DNA from: an uncultured Brevinema sp.
Lineage (GTDB): Bacteria; Spirochaetota; Brevinematia; Brevinematales; Brevinemataceae
DNA: 47,463 nt
Assembly: GCA_947040475.1 (NCBI GenBank)
Contig: CAMRBT010000001.1
Location: forward strand, 1-47,463
Direction of reading: 5' to 3'
The translations under genes and the position numbers were made by a program. Within the stretch, counting starts at the first letter, position 1. Every line of letters begins with the position of its first letter. Shown in pieces: positions 24,133 through 31,612 of this stretch. The notes beneath the pieces were generated by a model. It ran no database searches and was not told where the DNA came from. It worked only from the letters and a program-made list of their open reading frames with translations.

Positions 24133-26224
24133 CTTTTTCTTCGACGATAGTAGGGAAGAACATTTCTTGTAAGTCAATAGCTTTTTTTATAGGAGTGGGC
24201 ACATAATATCCACTAGACACTACACCACTCACGCCAAAACGCTCTAATTTTAGAACAGTATCTATCCACGCATCTGGAGTACTAGAATAGTCATGTCCTG
24301 TATATTCTACGAGATACTCTAAAGGTGGAGCATTTTTAATAAGAGCATGTAAATCCATAATCTGTTCTGCATTTTTATTCGCTTGAAAATATTTACCATG
24401 AGAATCTTCCGCTATTTTTTGCCAAAATTCTATATTTTGAGTACCAAAATTAATTACATAAATAGGAATACTATTTTGATCCGCATAAGTATTAACAACA
24501 TCTGCACCATATTCTGAAAAAGAATCTTGATAGCCTTCCCCTGAAGTAAAGACAATAATAGCTCTATTTCTAAAATTATTTAATAAAGAAGTCACCGAAT
24601 CATAAATAGGAACATCCCAAGAGATTGGAATTTCAGATTTTGATTGATAATTCGTTATAGATGCCCATATTTTTGAAACACTAGCTGCTTGGAAGTCTGA
24701 CCTATATGTCTTATCATCTACAAAAGTAAGCCCTACTTCGTCAGCACCTGAGGTATTACTTAAAAAAGTTTTTAAATAATATTCTAATTGAGGAAGATAA
24801 GCTTCTGCTGCTAAACTTTTATCAATGACTAGCGATAATCTCATATTTTTTCTATATTTGTTAATACCCTCGACTAACAATTCTGATATAGGTTGATCAA
24901 ATTCTGTGATTGATAACTCTTCTTTAGAAAGTCCTGTAATAGGAGATCCATCTTTATTTCTAGCTCTCACCACAGAATAAATATAAGGATAATTATCTGT
25001 GAGGACTTGTGGTATTTCTATACTAATATTGCCATATATTCCTTGAAGTGGGGTGTAAATAGCAATTTTTTCACTATTAAAATCGGTACGCCACACGATT
25101 TTGTCTTTGTCTTTAACCATATCGAATGGAGTGACTAATTTATCCCCAGTAACAAAAGAACTGGTCGTTTTAGTGATGGTATTATAAATATAAAGATATC
25201 CCGTTGCATCAGAAATATATAATTTATCATCTTCTAAAAACAAACCTCTAGGCTCTTTTAAAAATTCTTGTCCAATATTAGTGATAAAATTACCATCAGT
25301 ATCAAATAAAACTAAACGCCCTTGATTGTTTTTACTTATATCAGTTACATAAATAATATTTTCTGTTACTACTATATCCGTTGGTCTATATAAATATCTT
25401 TCGCCAAAAGAATACACATGAGATCCATCAGGAAGAAATTTTTGTATTCTATTATTACCATTATCAGCAATATAAAGATATTGATCTTGAGAAATTGCTA
25501 GTCCCATAGGTCCTGATATTTGATTTGATAGAGATCCTGTCTCCCCAAAACTAAAAGCCATTGTCCCAAAACTATTTCTATTGAAGGCGAATATTTTATT
25601 TTTTTTATAATCAGCAACATATAATAAATCATCAAAAATTGCCAAGCCCATAGGCATCTCTAAAAGAGAAGGCATAAACAAACGAGATCCATATTTGCCG
25701 ACGATGGTATTTGCACTATTCATAACTACTACTTGTTTTTTTCCTATGGAAGACACATATTTTAGGTCTCTATTACTATCATAAGTAACAAAAGATGTTC
25801 TAAAAATATCATGTCCCCCTTGAATAAATCCATCATAGTATTCTCTAAAAATATAAGGATTTTCATATTCATAGCCTTTGTCTAAAGCAATTTTAAAATA
25901 CAGTGTGTTAAGTTGCTCTATTACTTGATGATCGGCAACCCCTAAACGCACCAACTCTTCCCAAGTTCTTATGGCACTTTGAGCATATCCTGCATATAAA
26001 TAAGCCAAACCTAAACGGTATTTTGCAGCATGATTTAAAGGTTCGTAAGATAAAGACAATTCAAAAGCTTGAATAGCAGCAGCGTATTTTCTTTCGTTAA
26101 AAAGTGTGATTCCATTTTTCATTTCTTGTGTAGAAATACTTACATTAACGACATTTTGTGTATATGTAGGCACAAAAAAAGTAATGCTAATAAAAAATAG
26201 GACATTGTAAATTATTTTTTTCAA
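24125..26224 (-). CDS. Secreted TPR - NHL propeller - von Willebrand A protein
   Basis: About 699 residues. Signal peptide (MKKIIYNVLFFISITFF), TPR-like helices (~35-115), an NHL-type beta-propeller (~190-395; repeats such as GPMGLAISQDQYLYIADNGNNRIQKF), an Ig-like link (~405-455), and a von Willebrand A domain (~465-640, LSLVIDKSLA ... AIIVFTSGEG). The metal site reads DKSLA rather than DxSxS, so metal binding may be weakened. It probably binds protein partners in the periplasm or at the envelope; the partner is unknown. A GTG at 26233 has its AAGG touching it, whereas the TTG at 26224 lies 8 nt from AAGGG and is preferred. Overlaps coaE by 8 nt. Confidence 0.75.
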   Translation of the reverse strand: MKKIIYNVLFFISITFFVPTYTQNVVNVSISTQEMKNGITLFNERKYAAAIQAFELSLSYEPLNHAAKYRLGLAYLYAGYAQSAIRTWEELVRLGVADHQVIEQLNTLYFKIALDKGYEYENPYIFREYYDGFIQGGHDIFRTSFVTYDSNRDLKYVSSIGKKQVVVMNSANTIVGKYGSRLFMPSLLEMPMGLAIFDDLLYVADYKKNKIFAFNRNSFGTMAFSFGETGSLSNQISGPMGLAISQDQYLYIADNGNNRIQKFLPDGSHVYSFGERYLYRPTDIVVTENIIYVTDISKNNQGRLVLFDTDGNFITNIGQEFLKEPRGLFLEDDKLYISDATGYLYIYNTITKTTSSFVTGDKLVTPFDMVKDKDKIVWRTDFNSEKIAIYTPLQGIYGNISIEIPQVLTDNYPYIYSVVRARNKDGSPITGLSKEELSITEFDQPISELLVEGINKYRKNMRLSLVIDKSLAAEAYLPQLEYYLKTFLSNTSGADEVGLTFVDDKTYRSDFQAASVSKIWASITNYQSKSEIPISWDVPIYDSVTSLLNNFRNRAIIVFTSGEGYQDSFSEYGADVVNTYADQNSIPIYVINFGTQNIEFWQKIAEDSHGKYFQANKNAEQIMDLHALIKNAPPLEYLVEYTGHDYSSTPDAWIDTVLKLERFGVSGVVSSGYYVPTPIKKAIDLQEMFFPTIVEEKDE

Positions 26225-26299
26225 GATTTTCACCCTTCATTTCTATATTATAGATATCATATTATATAATATAATAGAGAAATAATACAATTTTGTACC

Positions 26300-26326
26300 T
26301 AAACACATTTAATAATAAACCGATAT
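26300..26326 (+). promoter_or_regulatory. Sigma-28 (FliA-type) flagellar promoter
   Basis: TAAA at 26300-26303, a 15-bp gap, then ACCGATAT at 26319-26326, against the consensus TAAA-N15-GCCGATAA (ten of twelve positions, exact spacing). A start site near 26335 would leave a ~25-nt leader before the gene at 26359. This is the best sigma-28 match found in the window. Confidence 0.6.
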
Positions 26327-26358
26327 AAAGTTATTATTTTATAAATACGAGGACTACC

Positions 26359-26832
26359 ATGACATTTAGATATTTTTCTATCATTATATTTAGCTCTATA
26401 ATGATACTACAAAGCACATCTCTCTATAGCCAAAATCTTGTTTCTAAAAAAATTCCTTCCCTAAATATTACATCTGGGTCTATTTTTGATCAATTACAAG
26501 AAACTATTTGGGTCGCCTCAGATATCAAAAATAATACTGATCTCTATGTTGTTTTTAATAACAACAGGTACGGAAGAAAAGCTGTTTTACGAGGAACACC
26601 CCCAACTTACCCCTCAGAAGTACACCCTATAAAATTTGTTAAAACGGGAAGACTTGCTAATTCAGGGATTTTTATTGTTCCTTCTCAAGACAAAATATTA
26701 TATTATTCTTTTGTTTTTCTCAATCCCTATTATTTATTAATATCACCGGGATATAATAAAATAGAGCCTTTATTAAAACTTGAAATTCCAGAATATTTGA
26801 CAGATGGTTATATTTTACAATTAGTATATTAA
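26359..26832 (+). CDS. Secreted 157-residue protein, possibly in the flagellar regulon
   Basis: Not recognised. A signal peptide (about 24 residues, ending near LYSQ) is followed by a ~130-residue domain rich in beta-strand, Tyr and Asn (DLYVVFNNNRYGRKAVLRG, IFIVPSQDKILYYSFVFLN). No lipobox and no membrane segment after the signal. The upstream sigma-28-type promoter suggests co-expression with flagellar genes, so it may be a periplasmic protein acting at the flagellum or outer membrane (inference). GAGGA precedes the ATG; a strong terminator follows. Confidence 0.7.
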   Translation: MTFRYFSIIIFSSIMILQSTSLYSQNLVSKKIPSLNITSGSIFDQLQETIWVASDIKNNTDLYVVFNNNRYGRKAVLRGTPPTYPSEVHPIKFVKTGRLANSGIFIVPSQDKILYYSFVFLNPYYLLISPGYNKIEPLLKLEIPEYLTDGYILQLVY

Positions 26833-26893
26833 AAATGACAAAAAAATATTATTAGTTGAAAATGCTTGATAAGATAATATATAATAAGATAAG

Positions 26894-26932
26894 ATAAAAA
26901 CAGACAATAAACATTTATTGTCTGTTTTTTTG
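26894..26932 (+). terminator. Strong terminator after the 157-residue secreted protein gene
   Basis: A 13-bp stem AACAGACAATAAA / TTTATTGTCTGTT with a 2-nt apex, then a T run. Confidence 0.88.
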
Positions 26933-26951
26933 TCATTTTTTTTAAAAAGTG

Positions 26952-26980
26952 TTGACATTTTGATCAATATGATGTAAGAT
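26952..26980 (+). promoter_or_regulatory. Near-consensus promoter for the 290-residue secreted protein
   Basis: TTGACA at 26952-26957 and TAAGAT at 26975-26980 with a 17-bp spacer, then a ~35-nt leader with an ideal AGGAGG site. Suggests high expression. Confidence 0.75.
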
Positions 26981-27021
26981 ATCCCATAGGGTTTAATTAA
27001 TATAACACATAGGAGGCAAAA

Positions 27022-27894
27022 ATGTTGAAAAACACTTTTCTTATATTAGCAATATTATTTGCTACAAACGTAGTTACCTACGCTCAGGACACCCCTGCGG
27101 TAACTAAAAATATTTCATTTTACATGTGTGGAAGTTCAGGTAATTTTAACCCTGATGCTGGCGATATGCTCGATTCTTGGTCAGAAATGGGTGTAAGTTA
27201 CTCTCAGAATTTTGCTAACGCACAGTGGCTTACTGTTACTGCAACTGCTGCTATTTGTACTGCAAACTCAGGATTTCTAAAAAAACCTGGTAGTGATGAA
27301 TTGGCTGGAGCTGCACCACATAATCTTGATGTTACTGGTTATGGTCAAGTTTATTTTTCATTCTTTAACTATGCTACTATCGGTGTACAAACTGAAGGTC
27401 GTATAGATATTGATCTAAAATATAAAGTTGCTCTTCCTGCAAATCAAAGTTTGACTTTCCGTCAATTTATGTGGTTACATCCTACAGGAAGTCCTTTTTA
27501 TGCTACATTAGCAAATCCTACTGGATTTGAAGACGATGAAGATGGGAATCCTGATCCAGACAAACCTATACACACACGTAATGTTGTTGATCATTTAGAT
27601 TATCGTATCGTTTATAGTGTTGGTTTTCACCCAGAATGGTCTTTTTCATCTGATTTACGTTTCCGTTTTAGTGGTAATGTTGCTAAAGGTTCTACTGCAA
27701 AAGCTGACTCTCCACAAGCTTTGAGAGAAAGTTTTAACATAAGATGGAATAATACTATTAATTATAGTAATGCTAATGGATTGGGTGGTTATTTCACTTT
27801 CCGTTACCAACCTAATAAAATCTTAGTAAAAACAGAACATACTATCAGTGTACTTGCTGGTATCTCTTACTCATACGATTTATCTGCCCTATAA
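27022..27894 (+). CDS. Abundant-looking secreted beta-rich protein, possible outer-membrane or surface protein
   Basis: 290 residues, not recognised. Signal peptide of about 21 residues ends at TYA-QD. The mature part alternates aromatic and polar residues (FRQFMWLHPTGSPFY, VDHLDYRIVYSVGFHPEWSF, GGYFTFRYQPNKI) and ends GISYSYDLSAL, a pattern seen in small beta-barrels, though the last residue is not Phe. A Glu/Asp-rich loop (GFEDDEDGNPDPDKP) could bind Ca2+ or face outward. The near-consensus promoter, perfect ribosome site and two following terminators point to strong, single-gene expression. A major envelope protein is the best guess. Confidence 0.65.
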   Translation: MLKNTFLILAILFATNVVTYAQDTPAVTKNISFYMCGSSGNFNPDAGDMLDSWSEMGVSYSQNFANAQWLTVTATAAICTANSGFLKKPGSDELAGAAPHNLDVTGYGQVYFSFFNYATIGVQTEGRIDIDLKYKVALPANQSLTFRQFMWLHPTGSPFYATLANPTGFEDDEDGNPDPDKPIHTRNVVDHLDYRIVYSVGFHPEWSFSSDLRFRFSGNVAKGSTAKADSPQALRESFNIRWNNTINYSNANGLGGYFTFRYQPNKILVKTEHTISVLAGISYSYDLSAL

Positions 27895-27920
27895 GATATA
27901 ATCTTTTGACAAAAATAAAT

Positions 27921-27958
27921 AAAAACACCTCTATTAAGTTAGGGGTGTTTTTTTTATT
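27921..27958 (+). terminator. Terminator after the 290-residue protein gene
   Basis: Stem AAACACCTCTA / TAGGGGTGTTT (one G-U pair), 6-nt loop, T run. Confidence 0.85.
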
Positions 27959-28001
27959 AAGATTCTAATATAGAATTTTATTTTTTATGAAAATCATTTA
28001 A

Positions 28002-28038
28002 ACAATAAAAAGCACCTCTTTATAGAAGTGCTTTTTTA
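28002..28038. terminator. Second terminator, serving glgB on the minus strand
   Basis: Stem AAAGCAC-TCT / AGA-GTGCTTT with one mismatch, flanked by A and T runs; usable in both directions. Confidence 0.75.
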
Positions 28039-28081
28039 TTTATTTGTTTTATATATGAATATGTTTTAACATGACTATGTT

Positions 28082-30229
28082 TTAATATGGGTAAACTTTA
28101 AACATCACAGCAGATAAAGGCCCTAGATTTATTACTAAAGAATTATCCATGTTTTGCCATGGAATTTGTTCTGTATGAGTATATTCATCATTAAGGATAT
28201 TCGCCCCACCATAATGAGAGCTATCACTATTAAAAATTTCTTTATAAGAGCCCGCAACAGGAGCACCTACTCTATAATTTTCTTTAACGACAGTATTCAT
28301 ATTCAAGACGACTAATATTTTGTTGCCGTCTTTGTCTTCTCTCACCCAAATTAATAATCCAGATTGAGAATTATCACAATCTATCCAATTAAAAGTACGA
28401 GGATCGCTATCAAGTTGATAAAGAGCAGATTCTGTACTGTAGAGATGATTGAGGTCTTTTACTAAATAACGTATTCCTGTATGCAAGACATAGCTATTAA
28501 GATGCCAATCAATAGATTGATATTCACACCATTCCTGCCAAGGAGCCCATTCTTGCCCAGCAAATAATAATTTTTTACCAGGATGTGCCCACATATAAGC
28601 ATACATCAATCGTAAATTTGCAAATTTTTCCCAATCGCCACCAGGCATTCTATCTAATAAAGTACCCTTTCCGTGCACAACTTCATCATGAGAAAATGGA
28701 AGAACAAAACGCTCACTAAAAGCATACATTAATGAAAAAGTTATTTCTCCGTGATGCCAAGCTCTGAACAAAGGATCTATAGCAAAATAATCTAAAGTAT
28801 CATTCATCCAACCCATATTCCATTTGTAGGTAAAACCTAATCCACCGACAGATGTTGGGGAAGTAACTCCCATATAAGAAGTAGATTCTTCGGCGATAGT
28901 CATTACTGTTGGGTAATAGCGTTCAATTTCGGCGTGAAGAGATTGTAAAAACTCTATAGCTTCTAAATTTTCACGTCCGCCATGTCTATTGGGGAGCCAC
29001 TCTCCAGCTTCACGAGAATAATCTAAATAAAGCATAGACGCAACAGCATCTACTCTTAAACCATCTACATGAAACATATCTAGCCAATATAAAGCACTTC
29101 CAATTAAAAATTGTCTGACTTCATTTCGTCCAAAATTAAAAATATAAGTACCCCAATCATTATGCCAGCCTAATCTAGGATCTGCGTGTTCATATAATGC
29201 TGTTCCATCAAAACGGGATAATCCATGAGGATCGTTTGGAAAGTGAGCAGGTACCCAGTCCAATATTACTCCAATACCACTTTGATGTAAATAATCAACA
29301 AAATACATAAAATCATGAGGTGAGCCATAACGAGAAGTAGGTGCATAATAGCCTGTTACTTGATAACCCCAAGAGCCATCAAAAGGATATTCTGAAATAC
29401 CCATTAATTCAACATGGGTAAATCCATGTTCTAAAATATAATCAGCTAAAGGCTCTACGACATCTCTATACGATAAAGAATGATTGTTTTCATCTCTAAT
29501 CCAAGTATCTAAATGACATTCATAAATACTTAATGGCTCATCGATATGTTTGGTTCTTGTTTTTAGCCAATCTTGATCATCCCAAGCATATCCTTCTAAA
29601 GGATAAGAAATAGAAGCTGTATTAGGTCTCAATTCTGCATAAAAGGCTAAAGGATCACTTTTTTCGACAATGTTTCCATCTTTTGATTCAACAGCGAATT
29701 TGTATTTTACAGAAGTAACCACTTCTGGAAGAAAAAATTCCCAAACACCAAATTCATGACGGGGACGCATATAATGTTTGTTGTTATCCCAACAATTAAA
29801 TTCACCCATAAGACGTACACTACTGGCATTAGGAGCCCAAAGGGTAAAGAGCGTTCCAGGAATACCTTCACATTCTGTCACATGAGCACCTAGAATTTCC
29901 CAAATACGTCTATGCGTACCTTCAGAAAATAAATGTAAATCAAAATCACTAAGCATAGAAGGAAAATTATAAGGATCTTTTTCTGTCCATTCATGATCAT
30001 CTTTTTTATATTTTAGCACATAGTCTATTTTGGAATCTAATTCCGTATAAAAAAATCCATCTTCGTTTTTTATAAGAGCTATTTCTTTGTTGTTTTTAGT
30101 GTTAATGATTTTTAATGAGTCTGCACCACTATGTAGAGTCCTAATAGAATAACCTTTTTTTGTTTCTTGTATACCCAGCACAGCAAAAGGGTTTGATTTA
30201 ATTTCTTTCCACAATTTGTTTAACGCCAT
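28082..30229 (-). CDS. glgB: 1,4-alpha-glucan branching enzyme
   Basis: A 715-residue GH13 enzyme that makes the alpha-1,6 branches of glycogen. N-terminal beta domains (CBM48, ~105-200, with FTLWAPNASSVRLMGEFNCW) precede the catalytic barrel. Catalytic residues are Asp394 (DGLRVDAVASMLYLDYSR), Glu447 (TIAEEST) and Asp515 (LPFSHDEVVHGKGTL). The length equals that of E. coli GlgB. No other glycogen gene is adjacent, so it stands alone. GAGGT precedes the ATG. Confidence 0.97.
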   Translation of the reverse strand: MALNKLWKEIKSNPFAVLGIQETKKGYSIRTLHSGADSLKIINTKNNKEIALIKNEDGFFYTELDSKIDYVLKYKKDDHEWTEKDPYNFPSMLSDFDLHLFSEGTHRRIWEILGAHVTECEGIPGTLFTLWAPNASSVRLMGEFNCWDNNKHYMRPRHEFGVWEFFLPEVVTSVKYKFAVESKDGNIVEKSDPLAFYAELRPNTASISYPLEGYAWDDQDWLKTRTKHIDEPLSIYECHLDTWIRDENNHSLSYRDVVEPLADYILEHGFTHVELMGISEYPFDGSWGYQVTGYYAPTSRYGSPHDFMYFVDYLHQSGIGVILDWVPAHFPNDPHGLSRFDGTALYEHADPRLGWHNDWGTYIFNFGRNEVRQFLIGSALYWLDMFHVDGLRVDAVASMLYLDYSREAGEWLPNRHGGRENLEAIEFLQSLHAEIERYYPTVMTIAEESTSYMGVTSPTSVGGLGFTYKWNMGWMNDTLDYFAIDPLFRAWHHGEITFSLMYAFSERFVLPFSHDEVVHGKGTLLDRMPGGDWEKFANLRLMYAYMWAHPGKKLLFAGQEWAPWQEWCEYQSIDWHLNSYVLHTGIRYLVKDLNHLYSTESALYQLDSDPRTFNWIDCDNSQSGLLIWVREDKDGNKILVVLNMNTVVKENYRVGAPVAGSYKEIFNSDSSHYGGANILNDEYTHTEQIPWQNMDNSLVINLGPLSAVMFKVYPY

Positions 30230-30345
30230 ACAAACCTCACCATATTTATCTATTTTAAATTAATTGTCTCTCTTCATTATAGTAATTTTTCACATTTTGT
30301 CAAACCTTTTTATGTTTTATTTGAAAATAAGTTGTAAATAATTGG

Positions 30346-30372
30346 AAAAATAGGGATTTATTTACTATTTTT
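30346..30372 (+). promoter_or_regulatory. Inverted repeat upstream of the first ferritin-like gene
   Basis: Perfect 8-bp arms AAAAATAG (30346-30353) and CTATTTTT (30365-30372) separated by 11 bases, about 35 bases before the start codon. Could be an operator for a metal or oxidative-stress regulator; it does not match the Fur or PerR consensus. Confidence 0.3.
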
Positions 30373-30405
30373 AAGATAGTTATATTATTAAGGGGGATCT
30401 AAGCC

Positions 30406-30882
30406 ATGGCATTAGAATCTATCAAAAAAGAAATTGGAAAGGAAATCGAAGCAACTAAATGCTTTGTAGAGCTCGCAATCGCTGCTCAAAAATGTGGCTA
30501 TACCAAAGCTGCTAAATTCTTCATCTCAGAAGCACAAGAAGATTGTGAACATGCCTTTTTATATGCAAGAGAATTAGATAAATATAGTGGGATTTTAGAT
30601 GACGATAGAAATATCGTAGAAATCACCAAAGCTTTTTATGAGCTTGAATATGGTGCTATAGAAAGAATTAGTGAAATGTATAAAGAAGCCCACAAAGAGG
30701 ATCTTCGTAGTATTCATCCTTTCCTTTCAAAAATGATGGGTAAACACACTGAAGATTGTTACAGAGCTAAAAAACTCCTCCAAAAAATCGAAGTTTTATT
30801 TTCAGCAGATTCTCTATCCGATATAGAAACTTTATTTGAAGATGAACAAGATGAAGATGATAACAATCTCATAGATAACTAA
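30406..30882 (+). CDS. Ferritin-like four-helix protein, paralogue 1
   Basis: 158 residues, predicted all-helical, with a ferritin-type layout. Helix A has Glu13/Glu15 and helix B ends EAQEDCEHA (Asp46, His49, where ferritin has Glu50 and His53). Helix C has ELEYGAIERI and helix D has GKHTEDCYRAKKLL. The spacing from Glu13 to Asp46 (33) equals that of Glu17 to Glu50 in E. coli FtnA. A very acidic tail (DEQDEDDNN) follows. It may store iron or detoxify peroxide, but Asp in place of one ligand leaves activity open. Ribosome site GGGGG. The next gene is a paralogue. Confidence 0.65.
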   Translation: MALESIKKEIGKEIEATKCFVELAIAAQKCGYTKAAKFFISEAQEDCEHAFLYARELDKYSGILDDDRNIVEITKAFYELEYGAIERISEMYKEAHKEDLRSIHPFLSKMMGKHTEDCYRAKKLLQKIEVLFSADSLSDIETLFEDEQDEDDNNLIDN

Positions 30883-30890
30883 AAATACTA

Positions 30891-30919
30891 TTGTATAGCT
30901 CTCAAAAATCGTCTATAAT
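30891..30919 (+). promoter_or_regulatory. Promoter of the second ferritin-like gene
   Basis: TTGTAT at 30891-30896 and TATAAT at 30914-30919, 17 bp apart. The paralogue can thus be expressed apart from the first gene. Confidence 0.6.
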
Positions 30920-30952
30920 AAGTTAAATAAAATTTATTATTAGGAGATTGTT

Positions 30953-31405
30953 ATGGCATTACAATTGGTAAAAGACGAAGTCTTAAAAGAAATGGAAGCA
31001 GTGAAGTGTTTTATTGATCTAGCTATCAAAGCACAAAAAGCTGGCTACGAAAAAGCTGCAGAATATTTTTTAGCACAAGCTAGAGAAGATTGTGGACACG
31101 CTTTTAACTATGCTAAAGAATTAGATAAATACGGTGAAGTTCCTGGAGACATGACTATCACTAGTATCGTTCAAAAATTCGTAGACTTAGAAAAAGGTGC
31201 TGTCACTAGAGTTTTAGCAATTCAAGATGAAATGGTAGCAGAAAATAACAAAGGACTAGCTCCTTTTGTATTACATGTTTTACAAGATCATTCTGACGAA
31301 GCATACGTAGCTCAAAAACTTCTTCAAAAAGTAGCTGTTCTTGACAAACAAGAAGCTCTTAATGATATTGAAGAATTATTTGCTCAATTATTAGAAAAAG
31401 AATAA
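30953..31405 (+). CDS. Ferritin-like four-helix protein, paralogue 2
   Basis: 150 residues, clearly homologous to the preceding gene over its whole length (shared KEIEA/KEMEA-KCF, AAKFF/AAEYF, REDCGHAFNYAKELDKYG, VAQKLLQK). Helix B reads AREDCGHA, helix C LEKGAVTRV and helix D QDHSDEAYVAQKLL. The acidic tail of paralogue 1 is missing. A tandem duplication that has since diverged; the two could form mixed oligomers. AGGAG precedes the ATG and a strong terminator follows. Confidence 0.65.
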   Translation: MALQLVKDEVLKEMEAVKCFIDLAIKAQKAGYEKAAEYFLAQAREDCGHAFNYAKELDKYGEVPGDMTITSIVQKFVDLEKGAVTRVLAIQDEMVAENNKGLAPFVLHVLQDHSDEAYVAQKLLQKVAVLDKQEALNDIEELFAQLLEKE

Positions 31406-31432
31406 TTCTTTCATAATAATTTTCTTAAATTA

Positions 31433-31475
31433 TAAAAAAAAAGCACATACTTTGTTGTATGTGCTTTTTTTATTT
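31433..31475 (+). terminator. Terminator after the ferritin-like pair
   Basis: An 11-bp stem AAAGCACATAC / GTATGTGCTTT with a 6-nt loop and T run. Confidence 0.9.
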
Positions 31476-31516
31476 TTACTACAATCCAGTCTCGAATTGT
31501 TAAAAGTTGTTAAGAA

Positions 31517-31530
31517 TTAAAGCGCTTTAA
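31517..31530 (+). promoter_or_regulatory. Perfect LacI/CcpA-type palindrome upstream of the sulfotransferase gene
   Basis: TTAAAGCGCTTTAA, a perfect 14-bp dyad with the central CG typical of LacI-family operators. It differs from the optimal catabolite-responsive element TGAAAGCGCTTTCA only at two symmetric positions. It lies 12 bp upstream of the predicted -35. Confidence 0.6.
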
Positions 31531-31542
31531 AATTTATTTTGA

Positions 31543-31571
31543 TTGTATTATCTCTTATTATAAACTATAAT
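31543..31571 (+). promoter_or_regulatory. Promoter of the arylsulfate sulfotransferase gene
   Basis: TTGTAT at 31543-31548 and TATAAT at 31566-31571, 17 bp apart, about 35 nt before the start codon. Confidence 0.6.
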
Positions 31572-31612
31572 AATACTAGAAACCCATATTTTATATACTT
31601 AGGAGTATACAA

